A DNA stretch of 64,000 nucleotides from Microbacterium nanhaiense (GCF_014646015.1 NZ_BMMQ01000001.1:124001-188000), one strand, 5' to 3'. Counted from the stretch's first letter, positions 48,510 to 57,578 are shown. Numbers and translations are program-made. Notes: a model not told the origin generated them from the letters alone.

Positions 48510-49622
48510 GTGTCGATCAACGACCTCGACGACTACCCCTGGGATAAGGTCACGCCGTTTGCCGATCGGGCACGGCAGCACCCGGACGGCATCTGCGATC
48601 TGTCCATCGGATCACCGACCGACCCGACGCCGCAGATCATCCGCGACGCGCTGGTCGAGGCGACGGACGCGCACGCCTACCCGACGGCGGCAGGCACGGC
48701 CGAGGTCCGTTCCGCGATCCGCGCCTGGTATGAGCGACGCCGCGGAGTTGCGGGCCTGACCGACGCGAACGTCATCCCGACGATCGGTTCGAAGGAGCTC
48801 GTGGCGCTTCTGCCGTTGCTTCTCGGCCTCGGCGCGGGTGACGTCGTCGTGCATCCGCGCGCCGCTTACCCGACCTACGACGTCGGAGCGCGCGTGGCCG
48901 GCGCGACGCCCGTCGCCGCGGACGATCCGGCCGAGTGGCCGGAGGGCACGAAGCTCGTCTGGATCAATTCGCCCGGAAACCCGGACGGTCGCGTCTGGAG
49001 CGCGGAGGAGCTGCGCGCCGCGGTCGAGCGCGCGCGCGAGATCGGCGCGGTCGTCGCGAGCGACGAATGCTATGCCGAGCTCGGATGGGACGCGCCCTGG
49101 GACACCGAGCGGATCCCGAGCGTCCTGGATCCGGCGGTCGCGGGCGATTCGCTCGACGGCCTGCTGAGCGTGTACTCGCTGAGCAAGCAGTCGAACCTCG
49201 CCGGCTACCGTGCCGCGCTCGTCGCGGGGAGCGCGCAGCTCGTCTCACAGCTGCTCAAGAACCGCAAGCACCTGGGCCTGATGCCGCCCGCGCCGGTGCA
49301 GCACGCGATGGCCGTCGCTCTCGGCGACGACGAGCACGTGGCGCGCCAGCGCGAGATCTACCGCGCACGGCGCGAGGTCCTGAAGCCCGCCGTCGAGGCC
49401 GCGGGTTTCCAGGTCGACGGCAGCGAGGCGGGCCTGTACCTGTGGATCACCGAGGGCCGCGGCGCGTGGGAGTCCATGGGTCGACTTGCGGAACTCGGGA
49501 TCCTCGCGGGGCCGGGCGTCTTCTACGGCGAGCACTACCCGAACCACGTGCGCCTGTCGCTGACGGCGAGCGACGATCGCGTCGCGGAGGCCGCAGCACG
49601 CCTGCGGGCCGCAGCGAATTAG
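48510..49622 (+). CDS. dapC: Succinyldiaminopimelate aminotransferase
   Basis: A 370-aa class I/II PLP aminotransferase. It has 'DLSIGSPTDPTPQIIRDAL' at the substrate loop, 'INSPGNPDGRVWSAEEL', the PLP lysine in 'YSLSKQSNLAGYRAALVAG' and 'GLYLWI' near the end. The ferredoxin-dapC pair is characteristic of Actinobacteria, and dapD and dapE follow nearby, so it catalyses the transamination of N-succinyl-2-amino-6-ketopimelate in lysine and peptidoglycan synthesis. GTG 48510 starts five bases after the fdxA stop. Confidence 0.88.
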   Translation: MSINDLDDYPWDKVTPFADRARQHPDGICDLSIGSPTDPTPQIIRDALVEATDAHAYPTAAGTAEVRSAIRAWYERRRGVAGLTDANVIPTIGSKELVALLPLLLGLGAGDVVVHPRAAYPTYDVGARVAGATPVAADDPAEWPEGTKLVWINSPGNPDGRVWSAEELRAAVERAREIGAVVASDECYAELGWDAPWDTERIPSVLDPAVAGDSLDGLLSVYSLSKQSNLAGYRAALVAGSAQLVSQLLKNRKHLGLMPPAPVQHAMAVALGDDEHVARQREIYRARREVLKPAVEAAGFQVDGSEAGLYLWITEGRGAWESMGRLAELGILAGPGVFYGEHYPNHVRLSLTASDDRVAEAAARLRAAAN

Positions 49623-49759
49623 TTCCTTCCGCCAGCTCAATTGCCCATACATTGACGATATCCACATAGGCCTCCCGGTGCCGGTAGGCTATGGCGGGAT
49701 CACCGCACACCACGCGGGCGATTCCACCGCTTGAACACAGACGAATGCGAGGAGGCGCC

Positions 49760-51055
49760 GTGAGCGACGCGGGAACCCTGCCCGAGAAGGCCACTCTGAC
49801 GATCGGTGACAAGATCGCCGAATTCCCGGTTCTGCCGGCTGTCGACGGCAAGCCGTCGATCGACGTATCGACCCTCTCGAAGCAGACCGGATACACGGCC
49901 CTCGACTACGGGTTCGTGAACACCGCGTCGACGAAGTCGGAGATCACCTACATCGACGGCGAGGCGGGGATCCTCCGCCACCGCGGATACCCCATCGAGC
50001 AGCTCGCGGCGAACTCGAGCTTCCTCGAGGTGGCCTGGCTCCTGATCTATGGCGAGCTGCCCACGGCCGACGAGCTCGGCGAGTTCGACGAGAAGATCCG
50101 TCGACACACCCTCCTCCACGAAGACCTCAAGCGCTTCTTCTCGGCACTTCCCTCGGGCGCTCACCCCATGGCCGTGCTCTCGTCCGCCACCAGCGCGCTG
50201 TCGACCTACTACTCGGACCAGTCGGATCCCGACAATCCGGATCACGTCGACATGAACATTATTCGCCTGCTGGCGAAGCTGCCCGTCATCGCGGCGTACG
50301 CCCATAAGACGGCCAACGGCCAGGCCTTCCTGTATCCCGACAACTCGCTCGGATACGTCGAGAACTTCCTGCGCCTCAACTTCGGCGTGATGAGCGAGCC
50401 GTACGAGATCAATCCCGTCATGGCGAAGGCGCTCGAGCGCCTCCTGATCCTGCACGAAGACCACGAGCAGAACGCCTCCACGTCGACGGTGCGCCTCGTC
50501 GCCTCGACCGGCGCGAACCAGTTCGCGTCCGTCTCGGCCGGAATCCAGGCCCTCTCGGGCCCGCTGCACGGCGGCGCGAACGAGGCCGTTCTGCGGATGC
50601 TCGGTCAGATCCGCGACTCGGGCGAGAGCGTGGCCCGCTTCGTCGAGCGCGTGAAGAACAAGGAAGACGGCGTGAAGCTCATGGGCTTCGGGCACCGCGT
50701 CTATAAGAACTACGACCCGCGCGCGAAGATCGTGAAGGCCTCGGCCGACGAGGTGCTCGAGGCGCTGGGCGTGAACGACCCGCTGCTCGACATGGCGAAG
50801 GAGCTCGAGGAGATCGCGCTGAGCGACGAGTACTTCCAGTCGCGCAACCTGTACCCGAACGTCGACTTCTACACCGGCGTGATCTACAAGGCGATGGGCT
50901 TCCCGACGAGCGTGTTCACGGTGCTCTTCGCGATCGGCCGCCTTCCCGGTTGGCTCGCGCAGTGGCGCGAACAGAATCTCGACCGACAGGGCAAGATTGG
51001 CCGTCCGCAGCAGCTCTACGTGGGCCCCGCCGAGCGCGACTACCCCGCGAAGTAA
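49760..51055 (+). CDS. gltA: Citrate synthase
   Basis: A 431-aa type II citrate synthase: oxaloacetate plus acetyl-CoA to citrate. Active-site blocks 'GPLHGGANEAVLRML', 'MGFGHRVYKNYDPRAKI' and 'FYTGVIYKAMGFPTSVFTVLFAIGRLPGWLAQW' are intact. GTG 49760 is preferred to the in-frame ATG at 49691 because GAGGAGG stands before it and the alignment of the mature N-terminus begins there. It is followed by a strong bidirectional hairpin. Confidence 0.95.
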   Translation: MSDAGTLPEKATLTIGDKIAEFPVLPAVDGKPSIDVSTLSKQTGYTALDYGFVNTASTKSEITYIDGEAGILRHRGYPIEQLAANSSFLEVAWLLIYGELPTADELGEFDEKIRRHTLLHEDLKRFFSALPSGAHPMAVLSSATSALSTYYSDQSDPDNPDHVDMNIIRLLAKLPVIAAYAHKTANGQAFLYPDNSLGYVENFLRLNFGVMSEPYEINPVMAKALERLLILHEDHEQNASTSTVRLVASTGANQFASVSAGIQALSGPLHGGANEAVLRMLGQIRDSGESVARFVERVKNKEDGVKLMGFGHRVYKNYDPRAKIVKASADEVLEALGVNDPLLDMAKELEEIALSDEYFQSRNLYPNVDFYTGVIYKAMGFPTSVFTVLFAIGRLPGWLAQWREQNLDRQGKIGRPQQLYVGPAERDYPAK

Positions 51056-51061
51056 GCCCGA

Positions 51062-51103
51062 CGAGAAGGCGGCCGCTCCCGGAAGGAAGCGGCCGCCTTC
51101 TCG
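51062..51103. terminator. Bidirectional terminator between gltA and dapD
   Basis: A perfect 16-bp stem: arms 51062-51077 and 51088-51103 around a ten-base loop. It lies between convergent genes and can serve both strands. Confidence 0.8.
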
Positions 51104-51122
51104 CGTCCCCGGATCCCGGAGG

Positions 51123-52076
51123 TCAGGCGTGCAGGGCCTCGTTCAGGGTGACGCCAACGCCGCGGCGCTTGCGGGCCTCGATCGCACCGGTGACCGAATT
51201 GCGCAGGAACAGCACGCCGTTCACGCCCGAGAGCTGCGCGGCCTTGATCGTCTGCAGCGCCCCGTCGGCGGTGCGGGGCTCGTCCACGAGGACGACCTTC
51301 GTGCCCGCCGTGATGTACAGGCCGGCCTCGACGACGCAGTCGTCGCCGAGCGAGATTCCGATTCCGGAGTTCGCGCCGAGGAGGCTGCGCTGGCCCACCG
51401 ACACCCGGTGCGAACCGCCGCCCGAGAGCGTTCCCATGATCGACGCGCCGCCTCCGATGTCGCTCCCGTCGCCGACGACGACGCCCTGCGAGATGCGGCC
51501 CTCGACCATCGAGGTACCCATGGTTCCGGCGTTGAAGTTCACGAAACCCTCGTGCATGACGACGGTTCCGGGCGCCAGGTGGGCGCCGAGGCGTGCGCGC
51601 GACGCGTCGGCGATCCGCACGCCGCGCGGGAGCACGTAGTCGGTCAGGCGCGGGAACTTGTCCTGTGCATACACCTGCACGCCGGCGCGCTTCAGCGCGG
51701 CGAGGTTCGACGCGGCGAACTCGGGCGTCGTGGGGCCGGCGTTCGTCCACGCATTGTTCGGCAGGTGGCCGAAGATGCCGTCGAGGCTGATGCTGTTGGG
51801 CTCGACGACAAGATGCGAGAGCAGGTGCAGACGCAGATAGGCGTCCGACACGGATCCGACGGCGGCGTCGAGGTCGATCTCCACCTCGACGACGCTCGTC
51901 GACGTGCCGAGGCGCTCGTCGGATCCCGTCTGCGGCTCGAGCGCGGCGCGCTCGGCTGCCGTGTCGAGGCCCGACAGCGGCAGGAGAGCGGGGGAGGGGT
52001 ACCAGGTATCGAGGATCGTTCCATCGGCGGTCGTCGTCGCAATTCCGACTCCGGAGGCCCAGCGCGTTTCAGTCAT
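51123..52076 (-). CDS. dapD: Tetrahydrodipicolinate N-succinyltransferase
   Basis: A 317-aa enzyme that succinylates tetrahydrodipicolinate in the lysine/meso-diaminopimelate pathway. It is the actinobacterial form: an N-terminal domain, then a left-handed beta-helix of hexapeptide repeats ('VMHEGFVNFNAGTMGTSMVEGRISQGVVVGDGSDIGGGASIMGTLSGGG'), and a helical tail. ATG 52076 faces the dapE start across 25 bases; TAGCCT lies six bases upstream. Confidence 0.93.
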   Translation of the reverse strand: MTETRWASGVGIATTTADGTILDTWYPSPALLPLSGLDTAAERAALEPQTGSDERLGTSTSVVEVEIDLDAAVGSVSDAYLRLHLLSHLVVEPNSISLDGIFGHLPNNAWTNAGPTTPEFAASNLAALKRAGVQVYAQDKFPRLTDYVLPRGVRIADASRARLGAHLAPGTVVMHEGFVNFNAGTMGTSMVEGRISQGVVVGDGSDIGGGASIMGTLSGGGSHRVSVGQRSLLGANSGIGISLGDDCVVEAGLYITAGTKVVLVDEPRTADGALQTIKAAQLSGVNGVLFLRNSVTGAIEARKRRGVGVTLNEALHA

Positions 52077-52101
52077 ACGTCAAGGCTAATAGGCTGGGGC
52101 C
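52077..52101. promoter_or_regulatory. 25-bp divergent dapD/dapE leaderless promoters
   Basis: Only 25 bases separate the two divergent ATGs. On the plus strand TAGGCT (52090-52095) is six bases from the dapE ATG; on the minus strand TAGCCT (top AGGCTA, 52083-52088) is six bases from the dapD ATG. Each promoter's -35 must lie in or next to the other gene's 5' end. Confidence 0.65.
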
Positions 52102-53172
52102 ATGCTCGATCTCACCGCATCCGTTGCCCAGATCACTCGCGACATCTGCGACATCCCGAGCGAGTCGGGAGATGAGCGGCTCCTCGCCGATCTCGTCGAG
52201 CGCGCCCTGGCGGCGTACCCTCACCTCGAGGTGATCCGCGACGGCGACGCGGTCATCGCGCGCACGAACCTCGGCCGCGACACGCGCATAATCATCGCGG
52301 GACACCTCGACACCGTGCCCATCAACAACAACGTCCCGACACGCATGGTGGAGGAGGACGGCGAAAGCTACATCTGGGGGCGCGGAACGGTTGACATGAA
52401 AGCGGGCGTCGCGGTCCAGCTCAAGCTCGCGGCGGAGGTGACGGATCCGCTGTACGACATCACGTGGGTCTGGTACGACAACGAGGAGGTCGCGGCGGCG
52501 AAGAACGGACTGGGCCGCATCGCGCGCACCCGCCCCGAGCTGCTCGAGGGATCCTTCGCGATCCTCGGCGAACCATCGAACGGCGGCATCGAGGGCGGCT
52601 GCAACGGGACCCTCCGGGCCGTCGTGCGCACCCGCGGAATGCGCTCGCACAGCGCCCGGAGCTGGAAGGGCGAGAACGCGATCCACTTCGCCGCCCCCAT
52701 CCTGACGAAGCTCGCGGGCTACACGGCGAAGACGATCACGGTCGACGGGCTCGAATACCGGGAGGGGCTCAACGCCGTGCGCATCTCCGGAGGGATCGCG
52801 GGAAACGTGATCCCCGACCTGTGCGAGGTCGAAGTCAACTACCGCTTCGCGCCCGACAAGTCGCCGGAGGAGGCCGTCCGACGCGTTCGTGGGTTCTTCG
52901 ACGAGTACGAGGTGGAGATCACCGACCTCTCCGGGGGAGCCCGCCCCGGCCTCGACGCACCCCTTGCTCGGTCGCTCGCGGCGGCGGTGGGCGGCGTGCC
53001 TCGCCCGAAGTACGGCTGGACCGACGTCGCCCGATTCAGCGAACTCGGCATCCCCGCGGTCAACTACGGGCCGGGCGATGGTCAGCTCGCGCACCACGAC
53101 GAGGAGCGCGTCCCCGTGTCGCAGATCGAGGCGGTCGAACAGGGCCTGCGCGCATGGCTGAGCGCGCGCTGA
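52102..53172 (+). CDS. dapE: Succinyl-diaminopimelate desuccinylase
   Basis: A 356-aa M20-type zinc hydrolase that removes succinate from N-succinyl-LL-diaminopimelate. Metal and catalytic motifs: 'IAGHLDTVPIN', 'GRGTVDMKAGVAV', 'WYDNEEVAAAKNGLG' (catalytic Glu pair), 'LGEPSNGGIEGGC' and 'GPGDGQLAHHDEERV' near the end. It completes the dapC-dapD-dapE set in this region. Confidence 0.93.
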   Translation: MLDLTASVAQITRDICDIPSESGDERLLADLVERALAAYPHLEVIRDGDAVIARTNLGRDTRIIIAGHLDTVPINNNVPTRMVEEDGESYIWGRGTVDMKAGVAVQLKLAAEVTDPLYDITWVWYDNEEVAAAKNGLGRIARTRPELLEGSFAILGEPSNGGIEGGCNGTLRAVVRTRGMRSHSARSWKGENAIHFAAPILTKLAGYTAKTITVDGLEYREGLNAVRISGGIAGNVIPDLCEVEVNYRFAPDKSPEEAVRRVRGFFDEYEVEITDLSGGARPGLDAPLARSLAAAVGGVPRPKYGWTDVARFSELGIPAVNYGPGDGQLAHHDEERVPVSQIEAVEQGLRAWLSAR

Positions 53173-54419
53173 CGCGCCCGCGCCGCCACGTGCTCGTCAC
53201 GCTGCCCGTGTGGGCGCGTGTGCTCGTGGTGTACCTCGCGGCGCGCATCGTCACAACCCTGCTCATCGCCCTCAGCTCGGCGCTCGCCCCCGACGACGGC
53301 AGACACGGCGCAAATCCGACGATGCTCGACTACATCGTCGCGTGGGACGCCGCCTGGTATCGGGAGATCGCCCTCAACGGATACCCGAGCGAGATTCCCG
53401 TCGACGGTCACGGCCAGGCGCAGCAGAACGCGTGGGCGTTCATGCCCGTCTACCCCTGGGCGGCCAGGATCCTCGCCGCGCTCGTGCCCGGCGCGGGCTT
53501 CGGATCCGAGGACGTCTGGGCCGTCGCGAACGCCTGGGCGCTCGCCGCGGCGCTGATCTCGCTCGTGGCAGGATACTTCGCCTGCTGGGGGATCCATACC
53601 CTCCTCGTCGACCGCCTCGGAAGGATCAGCGCCCTCTGGGGCGTCGCGTTCGTCGCCTTCGGGCCGCTGTCGCTGATGTTCCAGGTCGGATACGCCGAGG
53701 CCGCCTTCCTCGCCCTCGCGGTGTGGTCGCTCGTCGCGATCCGGCGTGAGGCCTGGTGGTCGCTCTACCTCACGATCCCCGTGATGGCGTTCACCCGACC
53801 GGGCGAGCTCGCGCTTCCCCTGACGATCGCGCTGTACGGCCTGTGGCGCATTCGGCATCGGGCAGAGCGCCCGATTCATCGCGCCGAGGTGGTGCACATC
53901 CTCGCGACCGGTGCGCTCGGGTCGCTGCTGGGGTTCGCCTGGCCCATGATCGCGAACGCCGTCACGCGCAATCCGGACGCCTATTTCGAGACGGAGCTCT
54001 CGTGGCGCCGAGGCTGGGTCGGGGAGCACAGCGGCTTCATTCCCGGCGAGGGCTGGATCCAGGGCGCCGAGGCGTGGGCGGGAATCTGGGGCGTCCCCCA
54101 CCTGTACGGCTACCTCCTGCTCGCGCTCGTCGCGGCGTGCGCCGTCGGCCTCTTCTTCCTGCCGTCCGTGCGCGCGCTCGGAATCGAGACGAAGCTCTGG
54201 GGTGCGAGCTACCTGGTATACGCGGCGCTCGTGATCTTCCCCCAGTCGAGCGTGTTGCGGCTCCTGATGCCGCTGGCCCCGCTGGCAGCCGGTGCCCTCG
54301 CCGCGCCGCGCCTGCTCCGTTCATCGCGGATCCTGATCCTCGTCGCGCTCACGGCGCTCCAGTTCTGGTGGACGCACGCGATGTACGGCATGGGCAACAC
54401 CTTCTACTTGATTCCGTGA
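53154..54419 (+). CDS. PIG-V/GT-C-type mannosyltransferase-like membrane protein
   Basis: A 421-aa integral membrane protein with about 9-10 helices. The first lumenal loop carries 'AWDAAWYREIALNGYPSE', the acidic motif of PIG-V-like GT-C glycosyltransferases that use polyprenyl-phosphate mannose. 'VGYAEAAFLALAVWSLVAIRRE' and 'AFTRPGELALPLTIALYGLW' also fit. ATG 53154 lies inside the end of dapE (19-base overlap). It probably adds mannose to a cell-surface lipid or protein. The stop codon lies in a 20-base tandem duplication. Confidence 0.75.
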   Translation: MAERALTRPRRHVLVTLPVWARVLVVYLAARIVTTLLIALSSALAPDDGRHGANPTMLDYIVAWDAAWYREIALNGYPSEIPVDGHGQAQQNAWAFMPVYPWAARILAALVPGAGFGSEDVWAVANAWALAAALISLVAGYFACWGIHTLLVDRLGRISALWGVAFVAFGPLSLMFQVGYAEAAFLALAVWSLVAIRREAWWSLYLTIPVMAFTRPGELALPLTIALYGLWRIRHRAERPIHRAEVVHILATGALGSLLGFAWPMIANAVTRNPDAYFETELSWRRGWVGEHSGFIPGEGWIQGAEAWAGIWGVPHLYGYLLLALVAACAVGLFFLPSVRALGIETKLWGASYLVYAALVIFPQSSVLRLLMPLAPLAAGALAAPRLLRSSRILILVALTALQFWWTHAMYGMGNTFYLIP

Positions 54420-54443
54420 CGCCCTACCTGATTCCGTGACGCC
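54404..54443 (+). repeat. 20-bp tandem duplication across the stop codon
   Basis: CTACTTGATTCCGTGACGCC (54404-54423) is followed at once by CTACCTGATTCCGTGACGCC (54424-54443), one mismatch. The first copy contains the end and TGA of the mannosyltransferase gene. Confidence 0.8.
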
Positions 54444-54521
54444 GCGTGACACTCCGAAGAACGGAACCCTGAACGATCGCCCTATAGAATGGGTGTGACC
54501 AATCTAGAAGGGGAGCTACCT

Positions 54522-54695
54522 ATGGCTGCTATGAAGCCGCGCACCGGAGACGGGCCCATGGAGGCCGTAAAGGAAGGGCGCCTCATCATTGTTCGCGTCC
54601 CGCTCGAGGGCGGCGGACGCCTCGTCGTCTCGGTGAACGACGAAGAAGCGAAGGAGCTGCACGGCGTTCTCGCGAACGTCGTCGAGGCAGCCTGA
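54522..54695 (+). CDS. DUF3117 family protein
   Basis: A 57-aa protein, full-length for this actinobacterial family, opening 'MAAMKPRTGDGPMEAVKEGR' and containing 'VRVPLEGGGRLVVSVNDEEAKEL'. Small beta-rich domain of unknown function, highly conserved in Actinobacteria. ATG 54522 fits the family start and has GAAGGGGAG upstream; the in-frame ATG at 54489 would add 11 unrelated residues. A terminator follows. Confidence 0.88.
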   Translation: MAAMKPRTGDGPMEAVKEGRLIIVRVPLEGGGRLVVSVNDEEAKELHGVLANVVEAA

Positions 54696-54708
54696 GCGAC
54701 CTGACAAG

Positions 54709-54740
54709 AAGGGCCGGATCCCACGGGATCCGGCCCTTTT
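54709..54740 (+). terminator. Rho-independent terminator after the DUF3117 gene
   Basis: AAGGGCCGGATCC and GGATCCGGCCCTT form a perfect 13-bp stem with a four-base loop (CACG) and end in TTTT. Confidence 0.9.
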
Positions 54741-54749
54741 GTCGTCTCG

Positions 54750-55379
54750 TCAGGAGCGCGGAAGCGTGATCTGCAGAAGGCCCTCGTCCGCGGTGTTGAG
54801 CGAAGCGAACACCGACGACGAGCCCAGCGTCTCGGAGATGAGGCTGCGCAGGTCGCTCGTGTGCGCGTCGCGCGCCACCGGATCCGCGACCCGCCCGCCC
54901 GCGAGAACGCGCGGCACGAGCACCGTGCCGCCCGGTCGCGCGAGGCGGAGCCCGTGCGCGACGTAGTCGATGATCTGGTCCTGGTCCGCGTCGATGAGCA
55001 CCACGTCGTATGCGGCCTCGTTCATGCGTGGCAGCACGTCGGCCGCGCGGCCCCGGATCGCTCGCACGCGCGATGACGGCACCCGCGCCGCCGCGAACGA
55101 TTCCCTCGCCGCGGCCAGGTGCTCAGGCTCCTTGTCGATCGTCGTGAGGACGGCGTCCGGCGCGCCGTGCAGGAGCCAGAGGCCGGACACCCCCGCGCCC
55201 GTGCCGATCTCGATCATCGAGCGTGCCCCCGTCGCCGCGGCGATCACGGCGCACTGGGCGCCGACGGAAGGGCTGATGGGAGCGGCGCCGAGCTCGAGTG
55301 CAGTCTGGCGGGCCCGGGCGATGGCGTCGGGCTCGACGACCTGTTCGCGGGCGAAACGTGCGACGGCGGAGCTGCTCAT
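54750..55379 (-). CDS. O-methyltransferase (class I SAM-dependent)
   Basis: A 209-aa methyltransferase. SAM motif I 'MIEIGTGAGVSGLWLL', motif II 'LTTIDKEPEHLAAARESF' and the metal-binding-type 'YDVVLIDADQDQIIDYVAHGLRLARPGGTVLV' are intact, placing it in the catechol-OMT-like family 3. ATG 55379 is chosen; an in-frame GTG at 55388 adds three residues. It ends next to the DUF3117 terminator. Substrate unknown. Confidence 0.85.
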   Translation of the reverse strand: MSSSAVARFAREQVVEPDAIARARQTALELGAAPISPSVGAQCAVIAAATGARSMIEIGTGAGVSGLWLLHGAPDAVLTTIDKEPEHLAAARESFAAARVPSSRVRAIRGRAADVLPRMNEAAYDVVLIDADQDQIIDYVAHGLRLARPGGTVLVPRVLAGGRVADPVARDAHTSDLRSLISETLGSSSVFASLNTADEGLLQITLPRS

Positions 55380-55444
55380 ACGACCCACACTAATGACCTC
55401 GGCCTGTCAAGGTTCTCTGGAGCGGTCGCCACTAGGCTGAGCGC

Positions 55445-55807
55445 ATGGGCTTCAGCATCGAGAAGGTCGTCATGATCGCGCTGATCGCCGCGATCCTGAT
55501 CGGCCCCGAACGGTTGCCCCAGGCCGCGGAGTGGCTGGGGCGCGCCGCGCGCAAGACGCGCGAGTACGTTCAGGGTGCGCGGAGCCGCGTCGAGCAGGAG
55601 GTCGGCGAAGACTTCAGCGAGGTCGACTGGAAGAAGCTCGACCCGCGCCAATACGATCCGCGACGGATCATTCGCGAGGCGCTCCTCGACGACGCCCCGG
55701 TCGCGGCGCCGGCATCGCCGACGGTGCAGCCGCCGCGCACCGCGCCGCTGGTCCCGCACACCTTCTCGAGCGACAACCTTCCGCCGTACGACGACGAGGC
55801 CACGTAG
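55445..55807 (+). CDS. tatB: Twin-arginine translocase subunit TatB-like
   Basis: A 120-aa protein: one N-terminal membrane helix ending in 'IGPERLPQAAEWLGRAARKTREYVQ', the hinge and amphipathic helix of TatA/B proteins, where the GPERLP form points to TatB, then a disordered Pro/Thr-rich tail. It recognises folded Tat substrates together with TatC, which is not nearby. TAGGCT lies six bases before ATG. Confidence 0.85.
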   Translation: MGFSIEKVVMIALIAAILIGPERLPQAAEWLGRAARKTREYVQGARSRVEQEVGEDFSEVDWKKLDPRQYDPRRIIREALLDDAPVAAPASPTVQPPRTAPLVPHTFSSDNLPPYDDEAT

Positions 55808-55822
55808 CGGTCCGGAGGGCGC

Positions 55823-56956
55823 TCAGCGCGTCGTGAAGGGGAGAGATCGCGCCGTCAGGCCGCGACCGCTCGTCGCGATTCGTTCCGCGATCGCCGTGAT
55901 GGCCTGCGCCGCGGGATCGGTGGGATGGGCGATCACGACCGGCGTCCCGTGGTCGCCGTCGGCTCGCAGCGCGGGGCTGAGGGGAACGGACCCGAGGAGG
56001 GGAGCGCCGTCGCCGAGCGCCGCGGACACCTCGGCGCCGCCGCCGGAGCCGAACAGGTCCATCGTGGATCCGTCGGGCATGACCATCGCCGACATGTTCT
56101 CGACGACGCCGATGACGCGCTGCCCGACCTGTCGGGCGACGAGCCCCGAACGGATCGCCACGTCGCTCGCCGCCGCCTGCGGAGTCGTGACGACGATGAC
56201 CTCGGCCCCCGGCAGGAGGTGACCGGCCGAGATGGCGATGTCGCCCGTGCCAGGCGGCATGTCGAGCAGGAGCACGTCGAGGTCGCCGAAGAACACGTCG
56301 GTCAGGAACTGCTGCAACGTGCGGTGCAGCATCGGCCCCCGCCACATCACGGCGCCGGGGTTGGATCCGTCGGACTGCTTCAGGAACATGCCGATGGAGA
56401 TCGTCTTCACCTCGTGCGCGATGGGCGGCAGGATCATGTCGCCGAGCTGCGTGGGGGAGGCCACCTCGTCGCCGTCCACGAGCCCCAGCAGCTGGGGGAT
56501 GGAGAACCCGTGCACGTCGGCGTCGACGAGCCCGACCTTGAGGCCGCGCCGCGCCAGGGCGACGGCGAGGTTCGCCGTGAGCGTCGACTTGCCGACGCCC
56601 CCCTTTCCGCTCGTGACGGCGATGACGCGGGTCAGCGAATCCGCCCCGAAGGGGTTGCGCTTCGCCGGCCCGCGGAGCCGCTCCGTCAGGGCCTGACGCT
56701 CGGCGGGCGTCATCACGCCGACCTCGACCGCGACGGCGCGGCCCTCCGCCGCGCCCTCGGCGGCGGCGCGCACGTCCGCCTCGATCCGGTTCGCGGCGGG
56801 ACAGCCGACGATCGTCAGGGCGATGCTCACCTCGACGCGGTCGGGCGTGACGGCGACGCCGCGCACCATGTCGAGCTCCGACAGCGGTCGGCGCAGCTCG
56901 GGGTCCGTGACGCGCCCGACGGCCTCGGTGACGCGCAGGGTGACGGCATCGCTCAT
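55823..56956 (-). CDS. mrp: Mrp/NBP35-family Fe-S cluster carrier ATPase
   Basis: A 377-aa protein. Residues about 1-95 are a MIP18/DUF59 domain ('RVTDPELRRPLSELDMVRGVAV'); residues 110-360 a deviant-Walker P-loop ATPase with 'SGKGGVGKSTLTANLAVALARRG', 'VDADVHGFSIPQLLG', 'LDMPPGTGDIAISAGHLLPGAEVIVVTTPQ' and 'GVVENMSAM'. The usual CxxC behind 'NMS' is replaced by 'AMVMPDGS', as in other actinobacterial forms. It carries or assembles Fe-S clusters. ATG 56956 has GGAGGAGCC-type purines upstream. Confidence 0.9.
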   Translation of the reverse strand: MSDAVTLRVTEAVGRVTDPELRRPLSELDMVRGVAVTPDRVEVSIALTIVGCPAANRIEADVRAAAEGAAEGRAVAVEVGVMTPAERQALTERLRGPAKRNPFGADSLTRVIAVTSGKGGVGKSTLTANLAVALARRGLKVGLVDADVHGFSIPQLLGLVDGDEVASPTQLGDMILPPIAHEVKTISIGMFLKQSDGSNPGAVMWRGPMLHRTLQQFLTDVFFGDLDVLLLDMPPGTGDIAISAGHLLPGAEVIVVTTPQAAASDVAIRSGLVARQVGQRVIGVVENMSAMVMPDGSTMDLFGSGGGAEVSAALGDGAPLLGSVPLSPALRADGDHGTPVVIAHPTDPAAQAITAIAERIATSGRGLTARSLPFTTR

Positions 56957-56996
56957 CGGCGGCTCCTCATCGGTGTTCGTGCGTGCGCGGACCCGG

Positions 56997-57578
56997 TCAC
57001 GCTCGGCCGTCGCGCAGCTCGCGGCGCACGTCTTCGCGGATCTCCTCGCGGAGCTCGGCCCGGATCTCCTCGCGGATCTCGTCGCGCAGGGTGTCGTGGG
57101 CCGTGTCGCGCACGACATCGCGGAGCGTATCGCGGAGTGCCTCGCGCGTGACCTGCTCCTTCTGCAGCTCGGCGAGCGTGAGCCGCAGGGAGACGATCTC
57201 GCGGGCAAGGTACTCGGTATCGGCGAGGTTCCGCTCGGCGCGCTGGCGGTCGTTCTCCAGCGCGACGCGGTCGCGGTCGTCCTGACGGTTCTGCGCGAGC
57301 AGCAGCAGGGGAGCCGCGTACGAGGCCTGGAGCGACAGGATCAGGGTCAGCGCCGTGAACCCGATGGCCGCGGAGTCGAATCGCCATTCCTCGGGGGCGA
57401 GCGTGTTCCAGGCCATCCACACGATGCAGACGACGGTGAGGATCAGGAGGAACGTGGGCGTGCCCATCGCCCGGGCGATCCACTCCGTGGCCCGGCCGAA
57501 GCGGTCGTTGGTGTGCACGGCATCGTCGATGCGGGGCCGGCGACCGCGGACGAAACCGCGTCCTTCTCCGCGCGCCAT
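56997..57578 (-). CDS. DUF1003 membrane protein
   Basis: A 193-aa protein of the DUF1003 family: 'DRFGRATEWIARAMGTPTFLLILTVVCIVWMAWNTL' (helix 1), 'FTALTLILSLQASYAAPLLLLAQNRQDDRDR' (helix 2 and family motif), then a long helical tail in which Asp/Arg/Glu repeats ('DTLRDVVRDTAHDTLRDEIREEIRAELREEIREDVRREL') form an evident coiled coil. Its start overlaps the stop of the following CBS-domain gene, so the two are co-transcribed. Confidence 0.85.
   Translation of the reverse strand: MARGEGRGFVRGRRPRIDDAVHTNDRFGRATEWIARAMGTPTFLLILTVVCIVWMAWNTLAPEEWRFDSAAIGFTALTLILSLQASYAAPLLLLAQNRQDDRDRVALENDRQRAERNLADTEYLAREIVSLRLTLAELQKEQVTREALRDTLRDVVRDTAHDTLRDEIREEIRAELREEIREDVRRELRDGRA

Noticed and set aside
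45725..48520. 931-aa minus-strand open frame opposite typA and fdxA
   Set aside because: Long open frames opposite highly biased GC-rich genes are expected; no domain, and the plus-strand genes are certain.
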